DNA of 64,000 nucleotides from Sphingobacteriales bacterium (lineage in GTDB: Bacteria > Bacteroidota > Bacteroidia > Chitinophagales > UBA2359), in contig JADKCK010000014.1 in the NCBI GenBank assembly GCA_016718845.1, positions 96,670-160,669 on the forward strand, written 5' to 3'. Below are positions 9,184-18,297 of this stretch, piece after piece. The translations under genes and the position numbers were made by a program. The notes beneath the pieces are model-generated. The model searched no databases. It was not told the origin of the DNA and worked only from the letters and a program-made list of their open reading frames with translations. Every line of letters begins with the position of its first letter. Within the stretch, counting starts at the first letter, position 1.

Positions 9184-12100
9184 TTATCGTATAACCGTCA
9201 AAGGTCCGCTCAAAGGGCTATTATCTACCCCTTCGATAAGGTAGTAATAAGTACCTTCGCTAAGTTCGGTTCCGTCCATGTTAGTACCATCAAAAGCGCC
9301 CGATGCGTTGCTGTAGGCGCTTGTGCTCCACACCAATTGTCCCCAGCGGTTAAATATTTGTACGCTTATATTTGGAGTAGTATTAGCTTGTGGAATTTGC
9401 CAAGTATCGTTAAATCCATCGCCGTTGGGTGTAATGGCGTTGGGTAGTTCGCAATTGTCATCTACCTCAATAGCTATGCTATCGCTTACAGAGCAGTTAA
9501 ATTGGTTGGTGGCAACTACGGTATAAACGGCATCGCGTATGGGGTTAACGGTAAGTGGCGAGCCTGTGGCACCAATTGGTGTGCCGTTTTCGAGCCATTG
9601 GAAACTGCTGGCGTTGGTAGTAACGGTTAGCACAACGGGGTCGCCCGAGCAAGTTTTGGTTAGGTCGGCGGTTACATCAATAGTTGGAGCCGATGCTACC
9701 GTTACAACACTTAGTTGTTGGCTGTTGGCAGTAGCCGAGCCACAAATGGCGCTAACCACCAAGTTTAGGTTATACGTACCATCGTCGGATACCGAGAAGT
9801 TTGGCTCGGGGTCGTTGCTGGTTTGGGTAGCTCCGTTGGTAACATTGGTTAATGTCCAAAGGTAGGTATCGGCATTTACCGATTGGTTGGTGATGTTTAA
9901 ATTGCCACTACTACAAAGTGTTGTGGCACCTGTAACGGTAAATGCCGCCGTTGGTGTTGCTTGTGCCGATTGAGCAATGGTGATACTTTCGGTAGCTTGG
10001 CAGCCGTTGTCGGTAACAGTTACGTAGTAAGTACCTGCTGCATCAACGCTTATTTGTTGGGTAGTTGCTCCACCTGTCCAAGTATAACTATCGTAAGCAC
10101 TACCTACGGTTAAGGTAACGGGGTCGTTACAAATTTCGGTAGCCGAAGCACTTACTTGTGGGGCATTAAGGTTGTTGTTTGTTACCTCGAAACAACTAAC
10201 CGCCGAACATGCCGCGCTGTTTGTTACTGTTACACAATAGGTATTGGCTTGTGTAATAGTAATTTGTTGGCTTGTTGCGCCTGTACTCCAGTTATAGCTA
10301 GCATAACCTGTACCAGCATCTAAGGTGTTATCGCTGCCGCCACAAATACCGGTGTTGGTTGTTTGTCCGTTCAACGAAACAGCAGGTTCGGTTATAGTAG
10401 CTTGTGTTATGTTGATGCTTTCTGACCATTGGCAGCCAGTTGCATCGGTAGCAGTTACGCTGTAAATACCGGGTGCCGTTACCACCACTATAGAGGGGCT
10501 ACTTGGCGAGCCGCCACTCCAGTTATACGCTTGAAAACCAGCAGTAGCACTTAAGGTTAATACTCCACCTGCACAAATTTGATTGAAGCCACTTGTTGGT
10601 GCAATATCTAAGGTAGGCTCGGTAACAGTTGTTACAATTACATTATCTGCTGCACTACAACCTGCAGTATTGGTAACAGTTACGGCATAACTACCTGCTG
10701 TGGTGACAATAATGCTTGATGATTGTGCGCCTGTTGACCAAATATAGCTATCAAAATTGTCGGCTACACTAAGTGTTTGGCTAGTACCTGCACAAATGTT
10801 GGTTGCACCTGTAATTTCGGGAGTGGGTGTGTCGTAGATATTAATGGTATAACTTTTATCGTATGCACAATCGCCATCAATATAATCTACGGTTACAATA
10901 TGAGTGCCTACACCAAGTAAAGCGGGTGTAATGCTAGTTACGGTATTACCGTCTATGGCAAACACGCCACCTGTTGGGTTAGAGGTAAGTGTTACTGGCG
11001 ATTCGTTTTTACAAAATTCGGTATTGCTTTCTAAGGGGGCAATAGTAAGGTCAATGCTTGGGCAGTTTTGAGCGACACAGGTTTGTGGTGCCGATTGTAC
11101 GCTATTGCCACAAGCACCTATACCAACAGCTACTACGGTAAGGCTTACTTGCTCGCCTTGGTCTAAGCCAGGTATAGTAAAGGTATTGGCTGATACGTTT
11201 GCTTCCGATAAGGATCCGTTGGCATACACATCATAAAGTGTTGCGCCAGCAACGGGTGTCCAGGTAAAAGTAACCGATGATAAAGTAGTTGATTGACAAC
11301 TAACGGTGGTTGGCAATAATGGTGCTTCGACGGTTACGGGTATGCTTTGGGTTCCGGTACAGCCATTTTTGGTTACGGTTAAAGTTACTGTTTTGTTGCC
11401 GGGTGTGTTCCAGGTAGCTACTTGGTTTTGTTGTGTGCCACCGCCTATTCCGCCGCCTAAGTTCCAGGTATATGTTGCACTTGGGTCGTAGGCAGTTACA
11501 TTAAGGGTAATGGGCGTGCCTACACAAGTAGCCACAGCAGTGGGTACAAATTGGGCACTTGGCTGTGCGTTTATGGTAATATTTTTAACCGCAAATACCG
11601 AGCATCCGTTTTCGGGGTATACATAGGTATAAGTAATGGTGTAAGTATTGGGTGATAAACCACTTGGATTAAAGGTATTACCCGACACACCTGTACCACT
11701 AAACGTACCGCCAGCGGGTGTTGCCGATAGCGTAACAGGAGCAGCGTTGGCACAGTAGCTATTGGCAATGCTATTGCTAATTACCGGAGGAGCCAAACCT
11801 GCACACGAAGAACTTTCTACGTTGGCTGATAATACCACTTGGTTGTTATCTTCACAATCTTCGGTGTATTGGTTGTTGCAATCTATCACTACAGTAAAAA
11901 TATTGTTACCCGAGTTGGTGTTTGCATTAACCGGAATGGTGAAGGTGTAGGTATTTTCGGTGATAGGGTTAGGCACTAATTGTTGCACTACTGTTTGGGG
12001 TGTTCCAGCGCCTACTTGTCGTTGAATACAAATTTGCACATTGCCATTCAATATCTGACCAATATTGGTTAGATGTACCGTAACATCAATGCTATCTACA

Positions 12101-14589
12101 CTATTAGGTATGGTAGTGGCTAATAATGCGTTTGTTTCGCTATCGCGGATTTGCACATCGGTGTAGCTGCCATTATTTTGGATGATAAATTCGGGTTTAT
12201 CATAAGAGCCTGCTAATACAATAGCGGGGTCGCCCACAAAAGTAAACTCTTCGCTGGTCACTTTAGTACCTTCAAAATCGGGGCTGGTGGGGTCGTTATT
12301 ATAAATTTCGTTTAATGTTTCGAGCATCGATGCACCCATTGGTTGCCCATAATCGGAGTTAGCAAAATGCTCGTAGTATCGCTCCGAAAAATCATCTAAG
12401 TACGATGGGATACCAAAGAAAACAGTAGCTGCATAAGCAATAGCTCCTAAGTTATCGGCTAAGGTATAACGCTCGGCAAGCGAGTTATTGGCATCAGTAA
12501 AACTGTATTGATGCACATTGCCCACAAAACACGAGTTAGCCAATATAAATGGATATTTACCAAAGTTAGAGTACGAAGTAGGATATTCACTCATGCCATC
12601 AAAATCCCACTGGGTCGAACCTAACGCATGTCCAAAGAGTGTTACCAAAGAGGATCCTTGATTAAATGCATTAATAAACGGAGTTGTTGGATCGTTAGGT
12701 GGTGTACAACCATTAGCGCAATCATCGAAGGTAGTTACATTACCGCCGTATTGCACACCTTCTATGGTGTTTTCAAAATTAGCAAGGTTTGCCAAAAACT
12801 GGGTTTGCTCGGCATTTGACCAAGCTGTCGAAACGTGCAGTACGTTTTTAGTCCATTCGCGTGCTTCGCGGGTACAAGGCACATCGGTTTCGTATTCGAT
12901 GAGTTTTTGGAGATATGCACGCACGGCATCGCCATTGGTGGCACTTACGCGCCCTACTGATAAACGAGGCAGATAAGAGTTTACATCGTTTACAGTTAGC
13001 ATATTATCCGATGGGCTAAAACCAAAGGTTGGCACTAAATTATTCTCGAAATAAATACTGCTAAAATTATTGTAGCTAATAGATTTACCCAAAAGAAGTA
13101 CAAAACGTGGGTCGACAGACCATTGGTCTATGGCGTAACTCAAAAAGTTGCGGATAGACATGGGGTGTTTGGGGATACCTGCTGCAAATTGGTCGTATAG
13201 TTCGTCAATATCAACTACTACTACATTGTAACCACCACCATCTGCCGATTGGCGATAGGTTTCGTATTGGGCAACCCAGTCGGTAGCACCCAAACGCAAC
13301 TTGTTGTTGGTAATCATAATGTAATCGCCTTGGTTGGCAGCGGCACCAAAGTTGGTAAACTGTTTAGACTCTAAGGTTGGCACAGTATAAAAAGTACACT
13401 GTGCAGGGTTACATTCGGGTATGGTACAACCAACGTTACAAGGTGCATCGGTGGTACTAAAATATAGCTTACGCGTCGAGAATGGGTTAGTACCCGAGGG
13501 CAACAAAAATTTATAAACACCACCTTCTAATACTGGGGTGAGGCGCAATTTGTTGGTCAAATCGTATAAAACGGGGTTTGAACCGCCATTGAAATTGGTA
13601 ATTTCGAGGTACTTTTGTCCGTTGCTTTCCAAGGTAAAACCAAAAGTTTTTTGGTTAGCAAAATCAAAGGTGCGCGGATAAGTCAATACTGCATACGGAA
13701 TGGTGTTTTGGTTTAAATAGCCCAAGCCACCTGTTGCTTCGAAATTAACTACGGTGGTATTGCCAATATCGGTCAAAAACACGTCAGAGTTATAGGTGTT
13801 AAAATCGTAACCTTCAAAGCTTTCGCTCATATAGGTGGTGCTATTTATCTGAACGGTAAAGGCGTGGTCGGGTAAAAAAGCCGCATCGTTAGACACCCCT
13901 GCTACTGCTACTGTTAAATCGCCAGCAGGCGAGCCGGGTCCTACGTATTTGGCAGGTGTGTTAAAATCAATGGCAAGTGTGCCGCCGCTAGCAACGGTTA
14001 AGCTACCCAAACCTTCACCGTCTTCAAAATCGGCGAACCAGTGATTGGCTCCACCCAAACGAAAAGGTTTGCCATTAACCGCCACATTTTTATACGATTT
14101 TACTACCGTATGCATAAAATAGGTTTCGGCAGCAGGCGGGCTGCTAATGTTATTGTTTTGATTGGTATAACGCAAACCGGGTGTGGTATTATCCCACACT
14201 AAATAATAAAACGAATTGTCGGAGAACATACTATTGTAGGGGTTCAACTGCCAATCGGCTTGTTTATACAATTGGGTATCAAACGAACCGTCGTTTCGTT
14301 CGCCAAATAGCTCAATGTAATCGTTAACACCTAATGTGCCACCTGTTGTTAAATAAATCGGTACCTCAATACCTTTGTGAAATACTTTGAAACCCGCACC
14401 CGATAATGTACCCAAACCCGAGGCTTGTAACGTACTGTACGGGATACGATATAGGGCATTGCTCCCTACTTTAAATTTGTAATAGGTTTTTGAGTAGTTT
14501 ATCCACTCATTACCATACGGTTGAGCCGATGCAACTTGTAAAGCAAAGCTGGCAAGAAGAACGGAAAATAACCATAAAAGTTTCTTCAT
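9184..14589 (-). CDS. C25-type cysteine peptidase with Ig-like repeats and T9SS type B sorting domain
   Basis: An 1801-residue exported protein. The signal peptide is MKKLLWLFSVLLASFALQ. A PorU-like N-terminal beta domain follows (YKFKVGSNALYRI). Next is a caspase-fold C25 (gingipain/PorU) domain with a likely catalytic His in VTLFGHALG (about residue 654) and a Cys in LANSCFVGN (about 685). C-terminal to it are PKD and Ig-like/SprB-like repeats of the type YxWSTGATSQQITIT...CVTVT, with paired cysteines. The last ~85 residues are a gliding-motility/CHU_C type B sorting domain (LPNAITPNGDGFNDTW, IFNRWGQLVW, YYYLIEG). The core sortase PorU lacks such a tail, so this is probably a secreted surface peptidase rather than PorU itself. 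The PorP/SprF gene follows on the same strand. Confidence 0.88.
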   Translation of the reverse strand: MKKLLWLFSVLLASFALQVASAQPYGNEWINYSKTYYKFKVGSNALYRIPYSTLQASGLGTLSGAGFKVFHKGIEVPIYLTTGGTLGVNDYIELFGERNDGSFDTQLYKQADWQLNPYNSMFSDNSFYYLVWDNTTPGLRYTNQNNNISSPPAAETYFMHTVVKSYKNVAVNGKPFRLGGANHWFADFEDGEGLGSLTVASGGTLAIDFNTPAKYVGPGSPAGDLTVAVAGVSNDAAFLPDHAFTVQINSTTYMSESFEGYDFNTYNSDVFLTDIGNTTVVNFEATGGLGYLNQNTIPYAVLTYPRTFDFANQKTFGFTLESNGQKYLEITNFNGGSNPVLYDLTNKLRLTPVLEGGVYKFLLPSGTNPFSTRKLYFSTTDAPCNVGCTIPECNPAQCTFYTVPTLESKQFTNFGAAANQGDYIMITNNKLRLGATDWVAQYETYRQSADGGGYNVVVVDIDELYDQFAAGIPKHPMSIRNFLSYAIDQWSVDPRFVLLLGKSISYNNFSSIYFENNLVPTFGFSPSDNMLTVNDVNSYLPRLSVGRVSATNGDAVRAYLQKLIEYETDVPCTREAREWTKNVLHVSTAWSNAEQTQFLANLANFENTIEGVQYGGNVTTFDDCANGCTPPNDPTTPFINAFNQGSSLVTLFGHALGSTQWDFDGMSEYPTSYSNFGKYPFILANSCFVGNVHQYSFTDANNSLAERYTLADNLGAIAYAATVFFGIPSYLDDFSERYYEHFANSDYGQPMGASMLETLNEIYNNDPTSPDFEGTKVTSEEFTFVGDPAIVLAGSYDKPEFIIQNNGSYTDVQIRDSETNALLATTIPNSVDSIDVTVHLTNIGQILNGNVQICIQRQVGAGTPQTVVQQLVPNPITENTYTFTIPVNANTNSGNNIFTVVIDCNNQYTEDCEDNNQVVLSANVESSSCAGLAPPVISNSIANSYCANAAPVTLSATPAGGTFSGTGVSGNTFNPSGLSPNTYTITYTYVYPENGCSVFAVKNITINAQPSAQFVPTAVATCVGTPITLNVTAYDPSATYTWNLGGGIGGGTQQNQVATWNTPGNKTVTLTVTKNGCTGTQSIPVTVEAPLLPTTVSCQSTTLSSVTFTWTPVAGATLYDVYANGSLSEANVSANTFTIPGLDQGEQVSLTVVAVGIGACGNSVQSAPQTCVAQNCPSIDLTIAPLESNTEFCKNESPVTLTSNPTGGVFAIDGNTVTSITPALLGVGTHIVTVDYIDGDCAYDKSYTINIYDTPTPEITGATNICAGTSQTLSVADNFDSYIWSTGAQSSSIIVTTAGSYAVTVTNTAGCSAADNVIVTTVTEPTLDIAPTSGFNQICAGGVLTLSATAGFQAYNWSGGSPSSPSIVVVTAPGIYSVTATDATGCQWSESINITQATITEPAVSLNGQTTNTGICGGSDNTLDAGTGYASYNWSTGATSQQITITQANTYCVTVTNSAACSAVSCFEVTNNNLNAPQVSASATEICNDPVTLTVGSAYDSYTWTGGATTQQISVDAAGTYYVTVTDNGCQATESITIAQSAQATPTAAFTVTGATTLCSSGNLNITNQSVNADTYLWTLTNVTNGATQTSNDPEPNFSVSDDGTYNLNLVVSAICGSATANSQQLSVVTVASAPTIDVTADLTKTCSGDPVVLTVTTNASSFQWLENGTPIGATGSPLTVNPIRDAVYTVVATNQFNCSVSDSIAIEVDDNCELPNAITPNGDGFNDTWQIPQANTTPNISVQIFNRWGQLVWSTSAYSNASGAFDGTNMDGTELSEGTYYYLIEGVDNSPLSGPLTVIR

Positions 14590-15076
14590 GATGAAAATTA
14601 TTTTTACTTGGTATTAATTATTATATTTATTGAAAACCTTGTGTATTTTAAGCGTTATTAGAAGTTGGGTTTGTACCAACTAACACCATGACGAGCAAAA
14701 ACACCAAAAGATTGCATGGGGTATGCAAGAAAGTGTGTTTTTTTGCAAAAAAAATCAATTTTCGCACATTTGTCAGTTATTTTACCCCAAAAAAGACATA
14801 TTGACATAGCCGTGTGGCAAAAAATGACTATCTTTCAGCCCAAATTTGATTATCCTACAATGGTACGCAAATTGTTAGTGTATTAGCAAAGGCTATAAGC
14901 TACCTCCATCTGACTTTTTTAATTAACCTAGCTATTAGTATTGCCCGCTAAACACAAATTGCAGGTTTCGCGGGGCAAAGTTACGACAATTCTACGAAAA
15001 AAACTAAACTATTGCCTCAAAAAGGCAATGCTTGATACACTTATCATTAACCACCCATATTCAATTATCCATTAAC
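14590..15076. other. Divergent intergenic region
   Basis: 487 bases between the divergent C25 peptidase and clpB genes. A TAACTTTG (complement of CAAAGTTA near 14977) is a possible minus-strand -7 element, far from the gene. Near 15015 is a short dyad TTGCCTC-AAAAA-GGCAA in the clpB leader. I see no clear CIRCE or other heat-shock operator and no ORF worth calling. Confidence 0.5.
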
Positions 15077-17686
15077 ATGAACTTCGATAAATTCACCATC
15101 AAATCGCAAGAGGCGGTATCGGCAGCGCAAGGCGAAGCTATGAACCGACAAAACTCAACCATCGAATCGCTGCATCTACTAAAAGGTTTGTTAGATGTTG
15201 ATGAAAATGTGAGCAACTACCTGCTCAAAAAAAACGGGGTAAATGTGCCTCGTTTACAAACCAACATCGAAAACACCCTACAACGCTTACCTCGCGTAAC
15301 GGGCAATGCCGCACAACCTTATCCGGCAAACAACTTTACACAAACCATTTACAAAGCCCAAAACTTTGCCAAACAAAATAAAGATGAGTTTGTGTCGGTA
15401 GAGCATCTGCTAAAAGCCATTTTAGAAACGGGTGGCGATGCAGGGCAACTACTAAAAGACGAAGGACTAACCGCCAAAGGATTAGAACAAGCCATTACCG
15501 AGCTGCGCAAAGGCGAAAAAATTACCAACCAAAGCGCCGAAGAACGTTTTAATGCCCTAAGCAAATATGCCCAAAACTTCAACGATTTGGCACAAGCGGG
15601 CAAACTCGACCCCGTTATTGGACGCGACGAAGAAATACGACGTGTATTACACATCTTATCGCGCCGAAACAAAAACAACCCCATGCTAGTAGGCGAACCG
15701 GGCGTTGGTAAAACAGCCATTGCCGAAGGTATCGCCCACCGAATTATACGCGGCGATGTGCCCGAAAACATAAAAGACAAAGTTATTTACGCCCTTGACC
15801 TAGGCGAACTAATGGCAGGAGCAAAATTTAGGGGCGAGTTTGAAGAACGCCTAAAAGCCGTTATCAAAGATATTGAAAACGCCGACGGCAAAATCATTTT
15901 GTTTATCGACGAGATACACACCCTAATTGGTGCAGGTGCCAGCGAAGGTGCCTTAGATGCCGCCAACATCTTAAAACCCGCTTTGGCACGCGGCGAACTA
16001 AGAGCAATTGGCGCAACAACCCTAAACGAATACCAAAAATATTTTGAGAAAGACAAAGCTCTCGAGCGCCGCTTCCAAAAGGTTATCATAGACGAACCAT
16101 CGCCCGAAGATGCCATATCTATACTACGCGGCATCAAAGAACGCTACGAAACACACCACAAAGTAAACATCAAAGACGAAGCCATTATCGCCGCCGTCGA
16201 ACTATCCAGCCGATACATCACCGACCGCTTTTTGCCCGATAAAGCCATTGACCTAATTGACGAAGCCGCCGCCAAACTGCGCCTCGAGATGAACTCGCTG
16301 CCCGAAGAACTAGACGAAACCGACCGTAAAATTAGACAACTAGAAATTGAACGCGAAGCCATAAAACGCGAAAAAGACGAAGCAAAAATTGCCGAAATTA
16401 ACCAAAAACTAAGCAAACTAAACAGCAGCCGCGACCAATTTTTAGCCAAATGGAAAGCCGAAAAAGAAATCATAGACGGCATACAGGCACAACGCCGAGC
16501 TATTGAAGAGCTAAAAAACAAAGCCGAACAAGCCGAGCGCATGGGCGATTATGGCGCCGTTGCCGAAATTAGATACGGTAAAATTCGCGAAGCCGAAACT
16601 AAAACCAAAGAGCTAGAACAACAGCTAAACGACATATCCAACAAACAACAACGCACCATTAAAGAAGAAGTAGAAGCCGAAGATATTGCCGAAATTGTAT
16701 CGAAATGGACACACATACCCGTAACAAAAATGTTAGAGGGCGAACGACAAAAACTGTTGCACCTCGAAGAAGAACTACATAAACGCGTAGTAGGGCAAGA
16801 AGAAGCCATCACCGCCGTTGCCGATGCCATACGCCGAAGCCGAGCAGGTTTGCAAGACCCCAAACGCCCCATCGGTTCGTTTATATTTTTAGGCACCACA
16901 GGCGTAGGCAAAACCGAGCTGGCAAAAGCCCTTGCCGAATACCTATTTAACGACGACAACGCCATCACCCGAATAGATATGTCGGAGTACCAAGAAAAAC
17001 ACACCATATCGCGTTTGGTGGGTGCTCCTCCGGGCTATGTAGGCTACGAAGAAGGCGGACAACTAACCGAAGCCGTGCGCCGAAAACCCTACTCGGTGAT
17101 ACTGCTCGACGAAATAGAAAAAGCCCACCCCGATGTGTTTAACATCCTACTGCAAGTACTCGACGACGGACGACTAACCGATAGCAAAGGACGAATGGTT
17201 AATTTCAAAAACACCATCATCATTATGACCTCTAACTTGGGTAGCCACCTTATTCAGGCTAACTTCGACAAAGTAAGCAACCCCAAACAAGTGGCAGGTA
17301 TCTACGAAACCACCAAAATTGAAGTGTTTAACTTACTACGCCAAACCCTGCGCCCCGAGTTCTTGAACCGCATAGACGAGGTTATTATGTTTAAACCCCT
17401 CATGAAATCGGAAATTGGCGGCATTGTAAAACTACAATTGGCACAGGTCGAAAAACTATTGGCACAGCAAAATCTATCCATCAAAATAACCCCCGAAGCC
17501 ATCGAATGGCTCGTAGATTATGGCTACGATTTGCAATATGGCGCACGCCCACTAAAACGCCTGATACAACAAGAAGTGGTCAATCCCTTATCAAAACGCA
17601 TCTTGTCGGGCGATTTTACCCCCGATAAACCCCTAACCATCGATGCCATAGAGGGTAGCTTGCGGTTTTATGTAGCACAAGTTTGA
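15077..17686 (+). CDS. clpB: ATP-dependent disaggregase ClpB
   Basis: An 869-residue Hsp100 chaperone that, with DnaK/DnaJ, threads proteins out of aggregates in the cytoplasm using ATP. The start at 15077 (MNFDKFTIKSQEAV) matches the family; the ORF opens 15 codons earlier. Order: Clp-N repeats (1-145); AAA module 1 with Walker A GEPGVGKTA (about 204-212) and Walker B IILFIDEIH; the long middle coiled coil (about 400-530, rich in Glu/Lys/Ala) that marks ClpB rather than ClpA or ClpC; AAA module 2 with GTTGVGKTE (about 605-613) and VILLDEIEKAH; and the D2-small domain. Length and motifs are normal. It is monocistronic, followed by 600 bases of repeat-rich sequence. Confidence 0.97.
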   Translation: MNFDKFTIKSQEAVSAAQGEAMNRQNSTIESLHLLKGLLDVDENVSNYLLKKNGVNVPRLQTNIENTLQRLPRVTGNAAQPYPANNFTQTIYKAQNFAKQNKDEFVSVEHLLKAILETGGDAGQLLKDEGLTAKGLEQAITELRKGEKITNQSAEERFNALSKYAQNFNDLAQAGKLDPVIGRDEEIRRVLHILSRRNKNNPMLVGEPGVGKTAIAEGIAHRIIRGDVPENIKDKVIYALDLGELMAGAKFRGEFEERLKAVIKDIENADGKIILFIDEIHTLIGAGASEGALDAANILKPALARGELRAIGATTLNEYQKYFEKDKALERRFQKVIIDEPSPEDAISILRGIKERYETHHKVNIKDEAIIAAVELSSRYITDRFLPDKAIDLIDEAAAKLRLEMNSLPEELDETDRKIRQLEIEREAIKREKDEAKIAEINQKLSKLNSSRDQFLAKWKAEKEIIDGIQAQRRAIEELKNKAEQAERMGDYGAVAEIRYGKIREAETKTKELEQQLNDISNKQQRTIKEEVEAEDIAEIVSKWTHIPVTKMLEGERQKLLHLEEELHKRVVGQEEAITAVADAIRRSRAGLQDPKRPIGSFIFLGTTGVGKTELAKALAEYLFNDDNAITRIDMSEYQEKHTISRLVGAPPGYVGYEEGGQLTEAVRRKPYSVILLDEIEKAHPDVFNILLQVLDDGRLTDSKGRMVNFKNTIIIMTSNLGSHLIQANFDKVSNPKQVAGIYETTKIEVFNLLRQTLRPEFLNRIDEVIMFKPLMKSEIGGIVKLQLAQVEKLLAQQNLSIKITPEAIEWLVDYGYDLQYGARPLKRLIQQEVVNPLSKRILSGDFTPDKPLTIDAIEGSLRFYVAQV

Positions 17687-17740
17687 TGAAAAGTAGTTAG
17701 CTTATTGATAAGGACATCTAAATAGTTACAAAAATTAACC

Positions 17741-17870
17741 GACAGAATTTCAGGATTAACAGGATTTAGTAGCCCTACAATCTAATTGTGTTGGGGTAAA
17801 TAGTTGCAAAGTTTTTCTCAAATTTACCGCCCTTGTTTGTGTCTGTGTCTCTGTTGTAAATTTTAAAAAA
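17741..17870. repeat. Short intergenic words after clpB
   Basis: The stretch 17687-18297 has no gene. It holds a CAGGATTAACAGGATT-type word near 17750, a GTGTCTGTGTCTCTGTTGT word near 17838 related to the 99-bp minisatellite at 3600-4136, then stem element copy 2, a terminator and a promoter, listed separately. Confidence 0.5.
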
Positions 17871-17965
17871 CAAGCTGGCATAAATTGAGCAGCTATTTAG
17901 TACTTTTTAATGTCGGCATCAAAGTGTAAATTTTGCTGTTAGTAGTGGTATACCAGCTTGGGTTG

Positions 17966-18043
17966 CCCCGCTTAACGCGGAATAGGTCTTTTTTGGGGGT
18001 GATGATTAGCACTCCCTAACTCGACAAGTGAGTGGCACCCCCA
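17966..18043 (+). repeat. CCCGC/GGGGGTG stem element, copy 2
   Basis: CCCCGCTTAACGCGG (17966-17980) is followed by GGTCTTTTTTGGGGGTGAT and closes with CACCCCC at 18036-18042. The 34-base loop between the arms contains its own CACT/AGTG pairing. Same family as 7490, 38022 and 43940. Confidence 0.8.
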
Positions 18044-18090
18044 AAGCACTGTTCGCGCAGCCTACCCTCCTATCCGCTATAACCATATAC

Positions 18091-18136
18091 AAAAATAAAT
18101 CCCCAAACAAAATATTTTGCTTGGGGATTTATTTTT
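18091..18136. terminator. Hairpin terminator between clpB and the Kazal gene
   Basis: A perfect 16-bp stem, AAAAATAAATCCCCAA (18091-18106) with its complement (18121-18136), ends in a T-run. It is the first strong terminator downstream of clpB. Confidence 0.7.
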
Positions 18137-18159
18137 ACCTCCATTTGCAAATTTTGTCG

Positions 18160-18167
18160 TAACTTTG
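18160..18167 (+). promoter_or_regulatory. Probable promoter of the Kazal-domain gene
   Basis: TAACTTTG matches the Bacteroidota -7 consensus TAnnTTTG, 131 bases before the start codon at 18298. A TTTG lies at 18144-18147, but that 12-base gap is shorter than usual, so the -33 call is uncertain. Confidence 0.5.
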
Positions 18168-18297
18168 CAAGCAAAAACACACATTACCAACACTTAGGCA
18201 ACCCTTAACATCTTTTAAACGTTTTGTTAATTAAAGCCCTAAAATGCGTTTAAATCATTTAACCCTTGTTTAATCATAAATTAAAAAAATCTTTACC

